Notes under the pieces: generated by a model
Seen by the model: the letters and a program-made list of their open reading frames with translations, nothing else
What the model was told of the DNA's origin: nothing
Databases searched by the model: none
Translations under genes and position numbers: made by a program
In this document: positions 35,732 to 43,020 of the stretch, piece by piece
Position numbering within the stretch: the first letter of the stretch is position 1
Layout: every line of letters starts with the position of its first letter
NCBI RefSeq assembly: GCF_008386505.1
Contig: NZ_VUNZ01000001.1
Location: 1,729,937 to 1,793,936 of the forward strand
Source of the DNA: Chryseobacterium sediminis
Lineage (GTDB): Bacteria; Bacteroidota; Bacteroidia; Flavobacteriales; Weeksellaceae
DNA length: 64,000 bases
Direction of reading: 5' to 3'

Positions 35732-36451
35732 TTACCATTTTGCCAGTCTCTTCAGATAAGCCTGAACTGTATTTTCCAATCCCATATAAAGTGCTTCTGA
35801 AACCAAAGCGTGTCCGATAGATACTTCTAACAGGTTGGGAATAGTATCGGCAAAGTATTTCAGGTTTTCTAAGCTCAGATCATGACCGGCATTGATTCCC
35901 AATCCAAAATTGGTAGCTTCAACAGCTGTGTCGTAATAAGGTTTTATAGCCTGTTCTTTATTAATCAGGTAATTTTTTGCGTAAGCTTCGGTATATAGTT
36001 CTATTCTGTCTGCCCCTGTTTTAGCGGCGTATTCTACCAATTCCGGTAAAGGATCAAGGAAAACGGAAGTACGAATCCCTGCCTTTTTAAATTCCGCGAT
36101 AATCTCTGTAAGGAAATCGAGATGTTTTTTGGTATCCCAGCCTGCATTGGATGTAATAGCATCATCAGCATCCGGCACTAAGGTTACCTGCTCCGGCTTC
36201 ACTTCCAGCACCATATCAATAAAACTCTGATGTGGGTTTCCCTCAATATTAAACTCAGTCGTAACCAACGGTTTCAGATCATAGACATCTTTTCTTGTGA
36301 TATGCCTTTCATCAGGTCTTGGGTGGATGGTAATTCCCTGTCCTCCGAATTCCTGAATTTTTACAGCTGCTTCTGTAACACTTGGGGTTTCACCTCCTCT
36401 TGCATTTCTTAACGTCGCAATTTTATTAATGTTTACGCTTAGTTTTGTCAT
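35732..36451 (-). CDS. pdxJ: Pyridoxine 5'-phosphate synthase
   Basis: TIM-barrel enzyme of the DXP-dependent vitamin B6 pathway; condenses 1-deoxyxylulose 5-phosphate with 3-amino-2-oxopropyl phosphate to pyridoxine 5'-phosphate. 239 residues with KLSVNINKIATLRNARGG at the start, ITIHPRPDERHI (catalytic His/Arg region), FNIEGNP, the phosphate-binding QVTLVPD and the C-terminal EVSIGHALVSEAL. Full length. Upstream intergenic DNA (36452-36624) is rich in degenerate GGAAGTT-like repeats rather than a clear promoter. Confidence 0.95.
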   Translation of the reverse strand: MTKLSVNINKIATLRNARGGETPSVTEAAVKIQEFGGQGITIHPRPDERHITRKDVYDLKPLVTTEFNIEGNPHQSFIDMVLEVKPEQVTLVPDADDAITSNAGWDTKKHLDFLTEIIAEFKKAGIRTSVFLDPLPELVEYAAKTGADRIELYTEAYAKNYLINKEQAIKPYYDTAVEATNFGLGINAGHDLSLENLKYFADTIPNLLEVSIGHALVSEALYMGLENTVQAYLKRLAKW

Positions 36452-36624
36452 TTTTTATTTTAGATGTTAGATATAAATGTTAGAAGTCAGAAATTCACAG
36501 TTGGAAGTAAATCCAGACTTTGTGCTTCTATTGGTCTTCCACATTTATGATCATTTAAAAATTTAATTTAAAATTTGTTTAAAAGGTTCTGAAACTTCCA
36601 GCTTCCCTCTTCAATCTTCCTACT

Positions 36625-37893
36625 TTATACTTTCACACTTACCTGCATCACCTGAAGCTCAAATTCTTTTGAAGCGACTAATAAATGGTCAAAAATATCG
36701 GCCTGTATTTCCTCAAAACGTTCCCATTTGGAATCATTAGCAAAACAATAGACTTCAAGAGGTAATCCTTGCGGGGTAATCTCCAGTTGGCGTACCATAC
36801 GGGTTCCGTTTTTGTCCACATCCGGATCATTTTCAATATATTTCTGTGCATAATATCTGAAAACGCCGATATTGGTAAGCTGCCTTCCGTTTACTATTTT
36901 ATCCTTATGTTCAAGGCTTTCTTTTTCTTTTTTGATCTCAGAAGTTCTTTCTTCAAGATAATCTGAAATGAGGTTGATCTCCTTTAAACGCTCTACATCT
37001 TCATCAGTCAGAAACTTAAAAGAATTAATGTTAAAGTAGATTGATTTTTTTATTCTCCTTGTATTGGACTCAGACATCACCTGCATATTCTTGATCTCTG
37101 TAGTCATCAAATCATAGGTAGGAATAGTGGAAACCGTTTTATCAAAGTTGGTAATTTTCGTAGTCAGAAGATTAATTTCCGTAATATTTCCTTCAATAGT
37201 ATACTTTGGAATGCTTACCCAGTCACCTACTTTCAGGTTTTTAGAAGTCGCAACGTGAAGCCCTGTTACAAACCCTAATATTGTGTCTCTGAAAACCAAT
37301 ACCAGCACCGCTGTAATCGCTCCAAGACTTCCTACGATAGTGGTTCCTTTGATCCCAAAAATGACACAAAGTCCTACTACGGTAAATATAAAAAGTCCTA
37401 AAATCTTTACCGTTTCTGAAATGGCATTAAGCGCCATAATCTTATAGAAATCCTGTTTGATGCTGAAATAATTTCTGAAAGCTGTCAGCGATCTGTAGAG
37501 CATTCCTGCTAACATGAGTACCAATCCCAGATTGATACATCGTATGATAAAAATGGTTGTTTTTGGCAATGCATTTTCCGGAAATATGGATCCCTGGATC
37601 CCTGCTACAGCAATCAGAGCGGCAAAATGTGCTACAGAATTGGTGATTTTGGCCTGATAAATAGATTTTAAGATGGGAAATTTCTGTTCATTATGAAATA
37701 ACCTGAATACAGAATTGATGATGAATTTAAAAACAAAATCAGTAATAAAAAACAGGACAAGAAGTAAACTCAATTTAACAATAATATGAAACACCCAGTC
37801 CAGCCCGGCTGGTGATATCTGGGTAATATAAATGTAAAGCTGTTCACTCAGCTCCTGTATAAAGTTTTTAGTTTCTTGTAACTGGTCATTCAT
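36625..37893 (-). CDS. MscS-family mechanosensitive ion channel (YbdG-like)
   Basis: A 422-residue channel that opens under membrane tension to release solutes on osmotic down-shock. Several N-terminal membrane helices (about residues 25-200) lead into the pore-lining helix and MscS beta domain: VGSLGAITAVLVLVFRDTIL then GFVTGLHVATSKNLKVGDWV, IEGNITEINLLTTKI and TIPTYDLMTTEIKN. The C-terminal part (about 300-420), with an RQLTNIGVFRYYAQKYIEND segment, matches the larger YbdG-type members. Monocistronic, with its -7 box 5 nt from the start codon. Confidence 0.9.
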   Translation of the reverse strand: MNDQLQETKNFIQELSEQLYIYITQISPAGLDWVFHIIVKLSLLLVLFFITDFVFKFIINSVFRLFHNEQKFPILKSIYQAKITNSVAHFAALIAVAGIQGSIFPENALPKTTIFIIRCINLGLVLMLAGMLYRSLTAFRNYFSIKQDFYKIMALNAISETVKILGLFIFTVVGLCVIFGIKGTTIVGSLGAITAVLVLVFRDTILGFVTGLHVATSKNLKVGDWVSIPKYTIEGNITEINLLTTKITNFDKTVSTIPTYDLMTTEIKNMQVMSESNTRRIKKSIYFNINSFKFLTDEDVERLKEINLISDYLEERTSEIKKEKESLEHKDKIVNGRQLTNIGVFRYYAQKYIENDPDVDKNGTRMVRQLEITPQGLPLEVYCFANDSKWERFEEIQADIFDHLLVASKEFELQVMQVSVKV

Positions 37894-37898
37894 TACAG

Positions 37899-37906
37899 CA
37901 AATTTA
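37899..37906 (-). promoter_or_regulatory. -7 box of the MscS gene
   Basis: TAAATTTG on the minus strand, 5 nt (CTGTA) before the ATG at 37893; predicts a leaderless or nearly leaderless mRNA. Confidence 0.6.
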
Positions 37907-38126
37907 TGAAATTAAGAATCATCATTTTACTATTCACAATCAATTTTCATCCCAAAAAGTATTAAACGAAAAATATTGTACAAAAAAACTTTTGCGAATT
38001 TATTTTCAAAATATCAAATCTTCCACAACCCTCAATTATAAATGAAAAATCAACTACAATTAATTGATTTAAATGAAAAATATTAAAATAAATTACAATT
38101 TTAACATTTTAATATTAAAAAATTAT

Positions 38127-38134
38127 TAAATTTG
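38127..38134 (+). promoter_or_regulatory. -7 box of the lipoprotein gene at 38167
   Basis: TAAATTTG, 32 nt before the ATG, in a very AT-rich 270-bp intergenic region. Confidence 0.5.
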
Positions 38135-38166
38135 ATTAAAACTAACCCCATAAAAATCAATTAAAT

Positions 38167-39354
38167 ATGAAACAAAATTACTTGTTGATCATGCTATGCA
38201 GCCTTCTGCTCCTAGCTAATTGTAAAGGAGACGACTCTGTTACTCCCGAAGAAAATCCTATCAAAGTAGTTTCCACAGGCAAAGTGGAAGGCAAAGTATT
38301 TGCAAAAAACGGAACCAAACCCATTGGGGGCGCTATTGTATTTACTACCGACGGCCAAAGCAATATTTACCATACGTATTCTAACGCTGATGGTAGTTTC
38401 AGCTTAACAGCTCCTGAAGGTAAGACGACACTTCACATTCAAACCGGTGATGGTAAAAATTTCAGAACAGAACTTTCTGTTACCATTAAGAAAAATGAAA
38501 CAGTTACTGTAGCTGCAACAGATTCAAAATTAGATCAGATTGCAAAAATGGCTTATATAAAAGGAAGTTATGATGAAATTGAAGCTATTATAACTTCTCT
38601 TGGATATACTGCTACTGAGATTACTTATCAGGATTTAAAAAACATCAATACTATTTCCCAGTATGATATTATCTTCCTGAACTGCGGATCGCGTACTTAT
38701 GCCCAAACAGGAACTTCAATGCCAAGCAACGATGCCAATGTATATTCCAATCTTTCTACTTTTGTAAGCAATGGCGGAAGTCTTTACAGCTCAGACTGGG
38801 CGTCTGCTTATCTGGTAGGAGGAAATACAAATACTGAAAACTGTAATGCTCCCGGCGGTTTCATCAACGATAACCTTCTTTGTCTGAAAGATATTGGTAC
38901 TGCCACCAATTATATAGGCTGCAGTGTTTCAAATCCTGCTTTGGCAAATGCATTAGGATTTAATACACTGGATATTCAATATGATATGGGTGCGTGGGAA
39001 AAAATTCAGAATTATGATCCTGCATTCTGGGATGTTCTGGTACAGAAAGGCAACGAGCCACTGATGATAAGAACAGGACATTATACAAACCCTTCTGCTC
39101 CACAGACTCCTGTAGGAACTTCTTTAAATAACAATCACATCACAATCTGCCATCACACAGCCAGTGGAAATAATATTACCATTACCATCAATCAGAATGC
39201 CTGGAATGCTCATCAGGCCCATGGAGATACAATGGGGCCTTGTACAGGAAACTCCAGCAGTGGGAATATCTACTATACTACATTCCATAACCATGCAAGT
39301 GGAAATATCGGTAAAGCAGGACCGATTCTGGAATACGTAATCTTAAATTTGTAA
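38167..39354 (+). CDS. Lipoprotein with carboxypeptidase-regulatory-like domain and CHH...HGD...C motif
   Basis: A 395-residue predicted surface lipoprotein: lipobox LLANC (Cys20). Residues about 40-115 are a carboxypeptidase regulatory-like beta-sandwich (VEGKVFAKNGTKPIGGAIV ... ADGSFSLTAPEG). Next comes an alpha/beta domain resembling ThuA/class I amidotransferase-like folds (KMAYIKGSYDEIEAIITSLG ... YDIIFLNCGS ... FVSNGGSLYSSDWASAYL). Near the C-terminus is ITICHHTASGNNITI then AHQAHGDTMGPC, a Cys/His-rich motif that occurs in other Bacteroidota surface proteins, here embedded within the domain. No enzyme activity can be assigned. Monocistronic. Confidence 0.72.
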   Translation: MKQNYLLIMLCSLLLLANCKGDDSVTPEENPIKVVSTGKVEGKVFAKNGTKPIGGAIVFTTDGQSNIYHTYSNADGSFSLTAPEGKTTLHIQTGDGKNFRTELSVTIKKNETVTVAATDSKLDQIAKMAYIKGSYDEIEAIITSLGYTATEITYQDLKNINTISQYDIIFLNCGSRTYAQTGTSMPSNDANVYSNLSTFVSNGGSLYSSDWASAYLVGGNTNTENCNAPGGFINDNLLCLKDIGTATNYIGCSVSNPALANALGFNTLDIQYDMGAWEKIQNYDPAFWDVLVQKGNEPLMIRTGHYTNPSAPQTPVGTSLNNNHITICHHTASGNNITITINQNAWNAHQAHGDTMGPCTGNSSSGNIYYTTFHNHASGNIGKAGPILEYVILNL

Positions 39355-39378
39355 TAAAATTTTATAACTCAGTTCTCT

Positions 39379-39411
39379 AAGTGGTCTTTTATAAGGCCAC
39401 TTTTTTTATAT
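39379..39411 (+). terminator. Terminator after the 38167 lipoprotein gene
   Basis: AAGTGGTC / GGCCACTT stem followed by TTTTTT. Its position means the DUF456 gene must start after it. Confidence 0.8.
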
Positions 39412-39431
39412 TGCATCTATATTTTAAAAGA

Positions 39432-39923
39432 ATGGATACAACAATTATTAATATCTTCTGCCTTATTCTTCTGTTTATAGGGATTTTGGGAACTTTCCTC
39501 CCTGTTTTGCCGGGACTTTTGCTCAGCATCTGCGGGCTTCTGATCTATAAATTCGGGACGGATGCAGACCTTCCCATGATCTATATCTGGGCTTTCGGGA
39601 TTCTTACAGCAGCCTCTGTAGTGTTAAGTTATGTAATTCCTGCAAAAACCAACAGAAAATATGGAGGTACTCGCTGGGGAAGCATCGGGTCTGTAATAGG
39701 AACTATTGTGGGGATATTTATACCGATTCCCTTAGGTTTTCTGGTAGGAATGTTTGCTGGGGTATTTATTGGTGAATTACTTCATGACAGTAAGGATATG
39801 AATAAAGCCTTACAATCTACCAAAGGGGCCCTGATTGGATTCATTTACGGAACCGGATTCAGTTTTGTGGTAGGAGTGGCAATGTTTTTGGTAGTACTTC
39901 TTAATATGTTTAACGTTATTTAA
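39432..39923 (+). CDS. DUF456 domain-containing membrane protein
   Basis: 163 residues from the ATG at 39432; an upstream ATG at 39381 would put the preceding terminator inside the gene and is rejected. Glycine-rich membrane helices typical of DUF456: LILLFIGILGTFLPVLPG...LLSICGLLIY, AKTNRKYGGTRWGSIGSVIG and GFLVGMFAGVFIGELLHD. The function of this family is not known. The next lipoprotein gene follows after 17 bp, so the two may be co-transcribed. Confidence 0.83.
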   Translation: MDTTIINIFCLILLFIGILGTFLPVLPGLLLSICGLLIYKFGTDADLPMIYIWAFGILTAASVVLSYVIPAKTNRKYGGTRWGSIGSVIGTIVGIFIPIPLGFLVGMFAGVFIGELLHDSKDMNKALQSTKGALIGFIYGTGFSFVVGVAMFLVVLLNMFNVI

Positions 39924-39940
39924 TTAAAATATAAGAAACT

Positions 39941-40450
39941 ATGTTCCATAAAGTTATCATAATCAGTCTGGGAATTTTTGCATTAATAGGATGCGATGCC
40001 CAAAAGAAATCTAAGATTAATACAAAAGCTTCTGAAATGCAGACCAATCCAAGAGCTACAAATCCTAATAATCAGAAAGACGGCGTTCTGTACCTTAGTG
40101 AAGGTGAAAATAAGTTTTTAAGGGAATATCAGATGAATGTAACGTTCAAAGGGGTTTCTGAAGACAGCCGTTGCCCTGAAGGAGTCAATTGTATATGGGC
40201 AGGAGCCGCTCTTGCTCAGGTGGAAGTAATGGGAACTTCTACACGGCCTATGACTCTGAACCTCGCAAGCATAGATTACCCGGGAAAGAATTACCGCCAG
40301 TCAGCAGAATTTAACGGGTATATCATTACCTTACAGGATGTTACTCCCTATCCAAAACAACAGGACGGAGCAAAAGCATTGGCCGGAAAATATAAAATCG
40401 GAATTACGATAAAAAAGGCAGATCAATCAACAGATTCTACCAAGAAATAG
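39941..40450 (+). CDS. Lipoprotein of unknown function (CPEGVNCIWAG motif)
   Basis: 169 residues: lipobox FALIGC (Cys18), a polar linker, then a small beta-rich domain with SRCPEGVNCIWAGAALAQVE, a motif seen in a family of small Bacteroidota lipoproteins; the two Cys probably pair. Ends in a Lys/Thr-rich tail. 17 bp after the DUF456 gene and overlapping the convergent ung gene by 14 bp. Function not recognised. Confidence 0.7.
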   Translation: MFHKVIIISLGIFALIGCDAQKKSKINTKASEMQTNPRATNPNNQKDGVLYLSEGENKFLREYQMNVTFKGVSEDSRCPEGVNCIWAGAALAQVEVMGTSTRPMTLNLASIDYPGKNYRQSAEFNGYIITLQDVTPYPKQQDGAKALAGKYKIGITIKKADQSTDSTKK

Positions 40451-41078
40451 GCTTCTTCCCTTTGGAAACAAGATACTCATTAATTTTTGAGAAAGGCTTG
40501 CTTCCAAAAAAACCTCTGTACACAGAAAATGGTGAAGGGTGTGCCGATTTCAGAATAAAATGCTTAGCCGGATCTATGAGTTCGGCTTTTTTTTGTGCAA
40601 AAGCTCCCCACAATACAAACACTACATTTTCTTTTTTATCTGAAATTTCTTTAATGATAAAATTGGTGAATTTTTCCCAACCCAGATCTTTATGGGAATT
40701 GGGTGAATGAGCGCGAACCGTTAACGTTGCATTCAACAGCAAAACACCTTGTCTTCCCCAGTCATCCAATTCTTTGGAAGTTCTTACGACTCCTAAATCA
40801 TCTTTTAACTCAATAAAAATATTCTTAAGAGATGGTGGCGCAGCAACCTGTTCAGAAACAGAGAAACACAAACCATTTGCCTGAAAATCATTATGGTAAG
40901 GATCCTGACCAATAATAACGACCTCAACATCATCAAAAGCCGTTAGCTCCAACGCTCTGAAAATCTGATTTTTCGGTGGAAAAACTTTAGTTGTTGCATA
41001 TTCATTCTTTACTTTCTCCCAAAGGGTTGTAAAGTATTCCGTACTCTTTATAGGGGCTAAAATTTCTGTCCACGTCAT
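40437..41078 (-). CDS. ung: Uracil-DNA glycosylase
   Basis: Base-excision repair: removes uracil from DNA. 213 residues with all family 1 motifs: GQDPYHND (water-activating Asp59), FSVSEQVAAPPSL, LLNATLTV, the region VVFVLWGAFAQKK, and the DNA-insertion/catalytic loop SAHPSPFSVYRGFFG. Full length. Its -7 box ends 4 nt before the ATG. The 3' end overlaps the convergent lipoprotein gene by 14 bp. Confidence 0.96.
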   Translation of the reverse strand: MTWTEILAPIKSTEYFTTLWEKVKNEYATTKVFPPKNQIFRALELTAFDDVEVVIIGQDPYHNDFQANGLCFSVSEQVAAPPSLKNIFIELKDDLGVVRTSKELDDWGRQGVLLLNATLTVRAHSPNSHKDLGWEKFTNFIIKEISDKKENVVFVLWGAFAQKKAELIDPAKHFILKSAHPSPFSVYRGFFGSKPFSKINEYLVSKGKKPISW

Positions 41079-41082
41079 ACTG

Positions 41083-41090
41083 CAAAAATA
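41083..41090 (-). promoter_or_regulatory. -7 box of ung
   Basis: TATTTTTG on the minus strand, then CAGT, then the ATG at 41078: another possible leaderless start. Confidence 0.6.
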
Positions 41091-41114
41091 ATAATATTAA
41101 AATAAGAGCCTGCA

Positions 41115-42119
41115 TCATACTTTAAATATCTTCAGTTTTCTTTCAATCAACATATAAGAAATGTAGGACAGCAATAACGAAAAAGATATCAATAACAGAT
41201 TATTAAGATGATAAGAATGTACAATAACAAAATTCTGCTTCTTCACAACATAATGGATAATATATAGTGAATAAGAGATATTTCCCAGGAAATACACTGC
41301 CTTGGTTTCTAAAAATGTCTTTATAAAGTTTTGCTTTCCTTCATACAGGTATTTTATCATCAATGCAGATAATAAAGGAATAAATAATAACCCCTTTTCA
41401 ATAAACAACATAGATACAAACAGCAGGAGAATGATATAAATAATGAGGTTCTCTTTTTTCATTTTAAATGATGGTAAAAGAGCAACTCCAATTCCAAGAA
41501 AATAGGAAGATACTGTTCTCAGCAGAGAAACAAGACCATAAGAAAGATCAAGATATCGCGAGGATTCTCCTACCTTCATCGGGATCTCAGAACCTAAATA
41601 CAAATTATTGGGAAAATAAGGAAGCACAAACCTCAAGACCAAACTTGCAATAATTAAAACTTCACTGCGTATTTTATAACGAAGGATAAACCATAAGATA
41701 AACGGGAATATCAGATAACAAATCCATTCTGTACTAAGTGACCAGTAAACAACATTCAGCAAATAATCCGGATTAAAAAAACATTGTAATAATGTGGCAT
41801 TGATAAAGAATCCGCTTATAGAGCTTTTCTCTAAAAACAAAACAATAAAAATGACTGATATAATGTATACAGGATAAATCCTATTGATTCTTTTTTTATA
41901 AAAAACTTCTATTATTTTATAATTCAGCGTTTTAAATTTCCCCGCATAAGAAACGGTCAGTAAAAAAGCACTTAATACAAAAAAGATATCTACTGCCACA
42001 TATCCCTTCCCTACTATATCCTGAATGAATTCATTCCTGAAAAAACTAAAATGAAAAAAAGCTACCCATAATGCAACAACCCCTCTAAGCCCCGTTAAAG
42101 ATTTTATTTCATTTTTCAT
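41115..42119 (-). CDS. Acyltransferase 3 family membrane protein (OafA-like)
   Basis: 334 residues from the ATG at 42119 ([20 protein letters not shown], the classic N-terminus of the family; an ATG 14 codons upstream adds nothing conserved). About ten membrane helices. Family features: [15 protein letters not shown] with the active-site His in helix 1, [13 protein letters not shown], and RINRIYPVY. Such enzymes O-acetylate or otherwise acylate surface sugars, lipid A or peptidoglycan. No glycan gene cluster is adjacent, so its substrate is unknown. Confidence 0.88.
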   Translation of the reverse strand: MKNEIKSLTGLRGVVALWVAFFHFSFFRNEFIQDIVGKGYVAVDIFFVLSAFLLTVSYAGKFKTLNYKIIEVFYKKRINRIYPVYIISVIFIVLFLEKSSISGFFINATLLQCFFNPDYLLNVVYWSLSTEWICYLIFPFILWFILRYKIRSEVLIIASLVLRFVLPYFPNNLYLGSEIPMKVGESSRYLDLSYGLVSLLRTVSSYFLGIGVALLPSFKMKKENLIIYIILLLFVSMLFIEKGLLFIPLLSALMIKYLYEGKQNFIKTFLETKAVYFLGNISYSLYIIHYVVKKQNFVIVHSYHLNNLLLISFSLLLSYISYMLIERKLKIFKV

Positions 42120-42169
42120 ATATAAATTCAATCGGTGATAAAGATAGAAAAAACCTGTCAAATTTTATA

Positions 42170-42688
42170 TTACCCATTACTGGCTGGTCTTTTTAAACTA
42201 AAAATAATGTTATCAGGAAAACCTTCATCTTTCTTTCCCTCCAGCAAAATAAAATCATATTTTATAAGAAGTCCTTTTGAATTTTCATTAATTTTATTGG
42301 TAATCGCAACAATTTCCTGTAAGTGTAAATCATTAAATCCAAAATCTAAAACCGCGTTCAATGCTTCAGACATTATTCCCTGCCTGTGATATTCCGGTAA
42401 CAATTCATAACCAACTTCTGCTGTTTTCCGGTCTTCAGAAAAATTCCAAAGACAGATTGTTCCGATAAGATTCAGACGATCTTTTAGAGAAATTCCCCAA
42501 TACACGGTTTGATTATTCTGAACTCTTTCCTTAATTGTCAAAATAAACTGCAGGGCATCATAGTTTGTCTTTGGCGAAACCCTTTTTACAAATTTATTGA
42601 CCTCCGGATTGCTTCGGATTTTTAAAATATCTTCTGTTTGGCTTTCATTGATTCCGTTTAAAATCAATCTTGAGGTTTCTAGTTTCAC
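42170..42688 (-). CDS. GNAT family N-acetyltransferase (RimJ/RimL-like)
   Basis: 172 residues starting with GTG at 42688 (the overlapping ATG at 42690 is out of frame). RimJ/L-type layout: KLETSRLILNGINESQTEDI at the start, YWGISLKDRLNLIGTICLWN, the acetyl-CoA region VGYELLPEYHRQGIMSEALN (about 90-110) and LQEIVAITNKINENSKGLL. Likely acetylates a protein N-terminus or small amine; substrate unknown. The -7 box ends 4 nt before the GTG. Confidence 0.85.
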   Translation of the reverse strand: MKLETSRLILNGINESQTEDILKIRSNPEVNKFVKRVSPKTNYDALQFILTIKERVQNNQTVYWGISLKDRLNLIGTICLWNFSEDRKTAEVGYELLPEYHRQGIMSEALNAVLDFGFNDLHLQEIVAITNKINENSKGLLIKYDFILLEGKKDEGFPDNIIFSLKRPASNG

Positions 42689-42692
42689 ATCT

Positions 42693-42700
42693 CAAATGTA
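42693..42700 (-). promoter_or_regulatory. -7 box of the GNAT gene
   Basis: TACATTTG on the minus strand, then AGAT, then the GTG start at 42688. Confidence 0.6.
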
Positions 42701-43008
42701 GTAAAAAGAATATCATAAATTTATATAAACGTAAAGGTTATTGCATTCTCTTACTTATTTTGAGTAAGCAAAGAAATGCAGCTAAGTGAAAGATAATCGA
42801 CATGCTTAGAAGAATTAATTTTATTGATTCCGTCTTTGCCCTCTTGAAATAAAATCCTATAAAAATAAAAATTTTAGCGTTTTAAAAGATTGATCTTTTT
42901 TTTGAAGTTTAAAAATTTCCAAGAAAAAAAGTAACTCTATAATCATACTATTCAAAGTTAATTTATTCTGTAAATCTCTCAGATATACGTAATAATCAAA
43001 ATTCTCAC

Positions 43009-43016
43009 TAAATTTG
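43009..43016 (+). promoter_or_regulatory. -7 box of mutS2
   Basis: TAAATTTG, then CAGT, then the GTG start at 43021; predicts transcription starting at or beside the start codon. Confidence 0.6.
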
Positions 43017-43020
43017 CAGT

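Larger units (their letters stand above)
42689..43020. other. Intergenic region between divergent GNAT and mutS2 genes
   Basis: 332 bp, strongly AT-rich. Apart from the two opposing -7 boxes (42693-42700 minus, 43009-43016 plus), I see a weak TTACTTATTTTGAGTAAG hairpin near 42750-42767 and no plausible gene. Confidence 0.5.

Noticed and set aside
42170..42688. GNAT gene as the missing microviridin N-acetyltransferase
   Set aside because: It is 8 kb from the graspetide genes, on its own promoter, and is of RimJ/L type with no link to the cluster.
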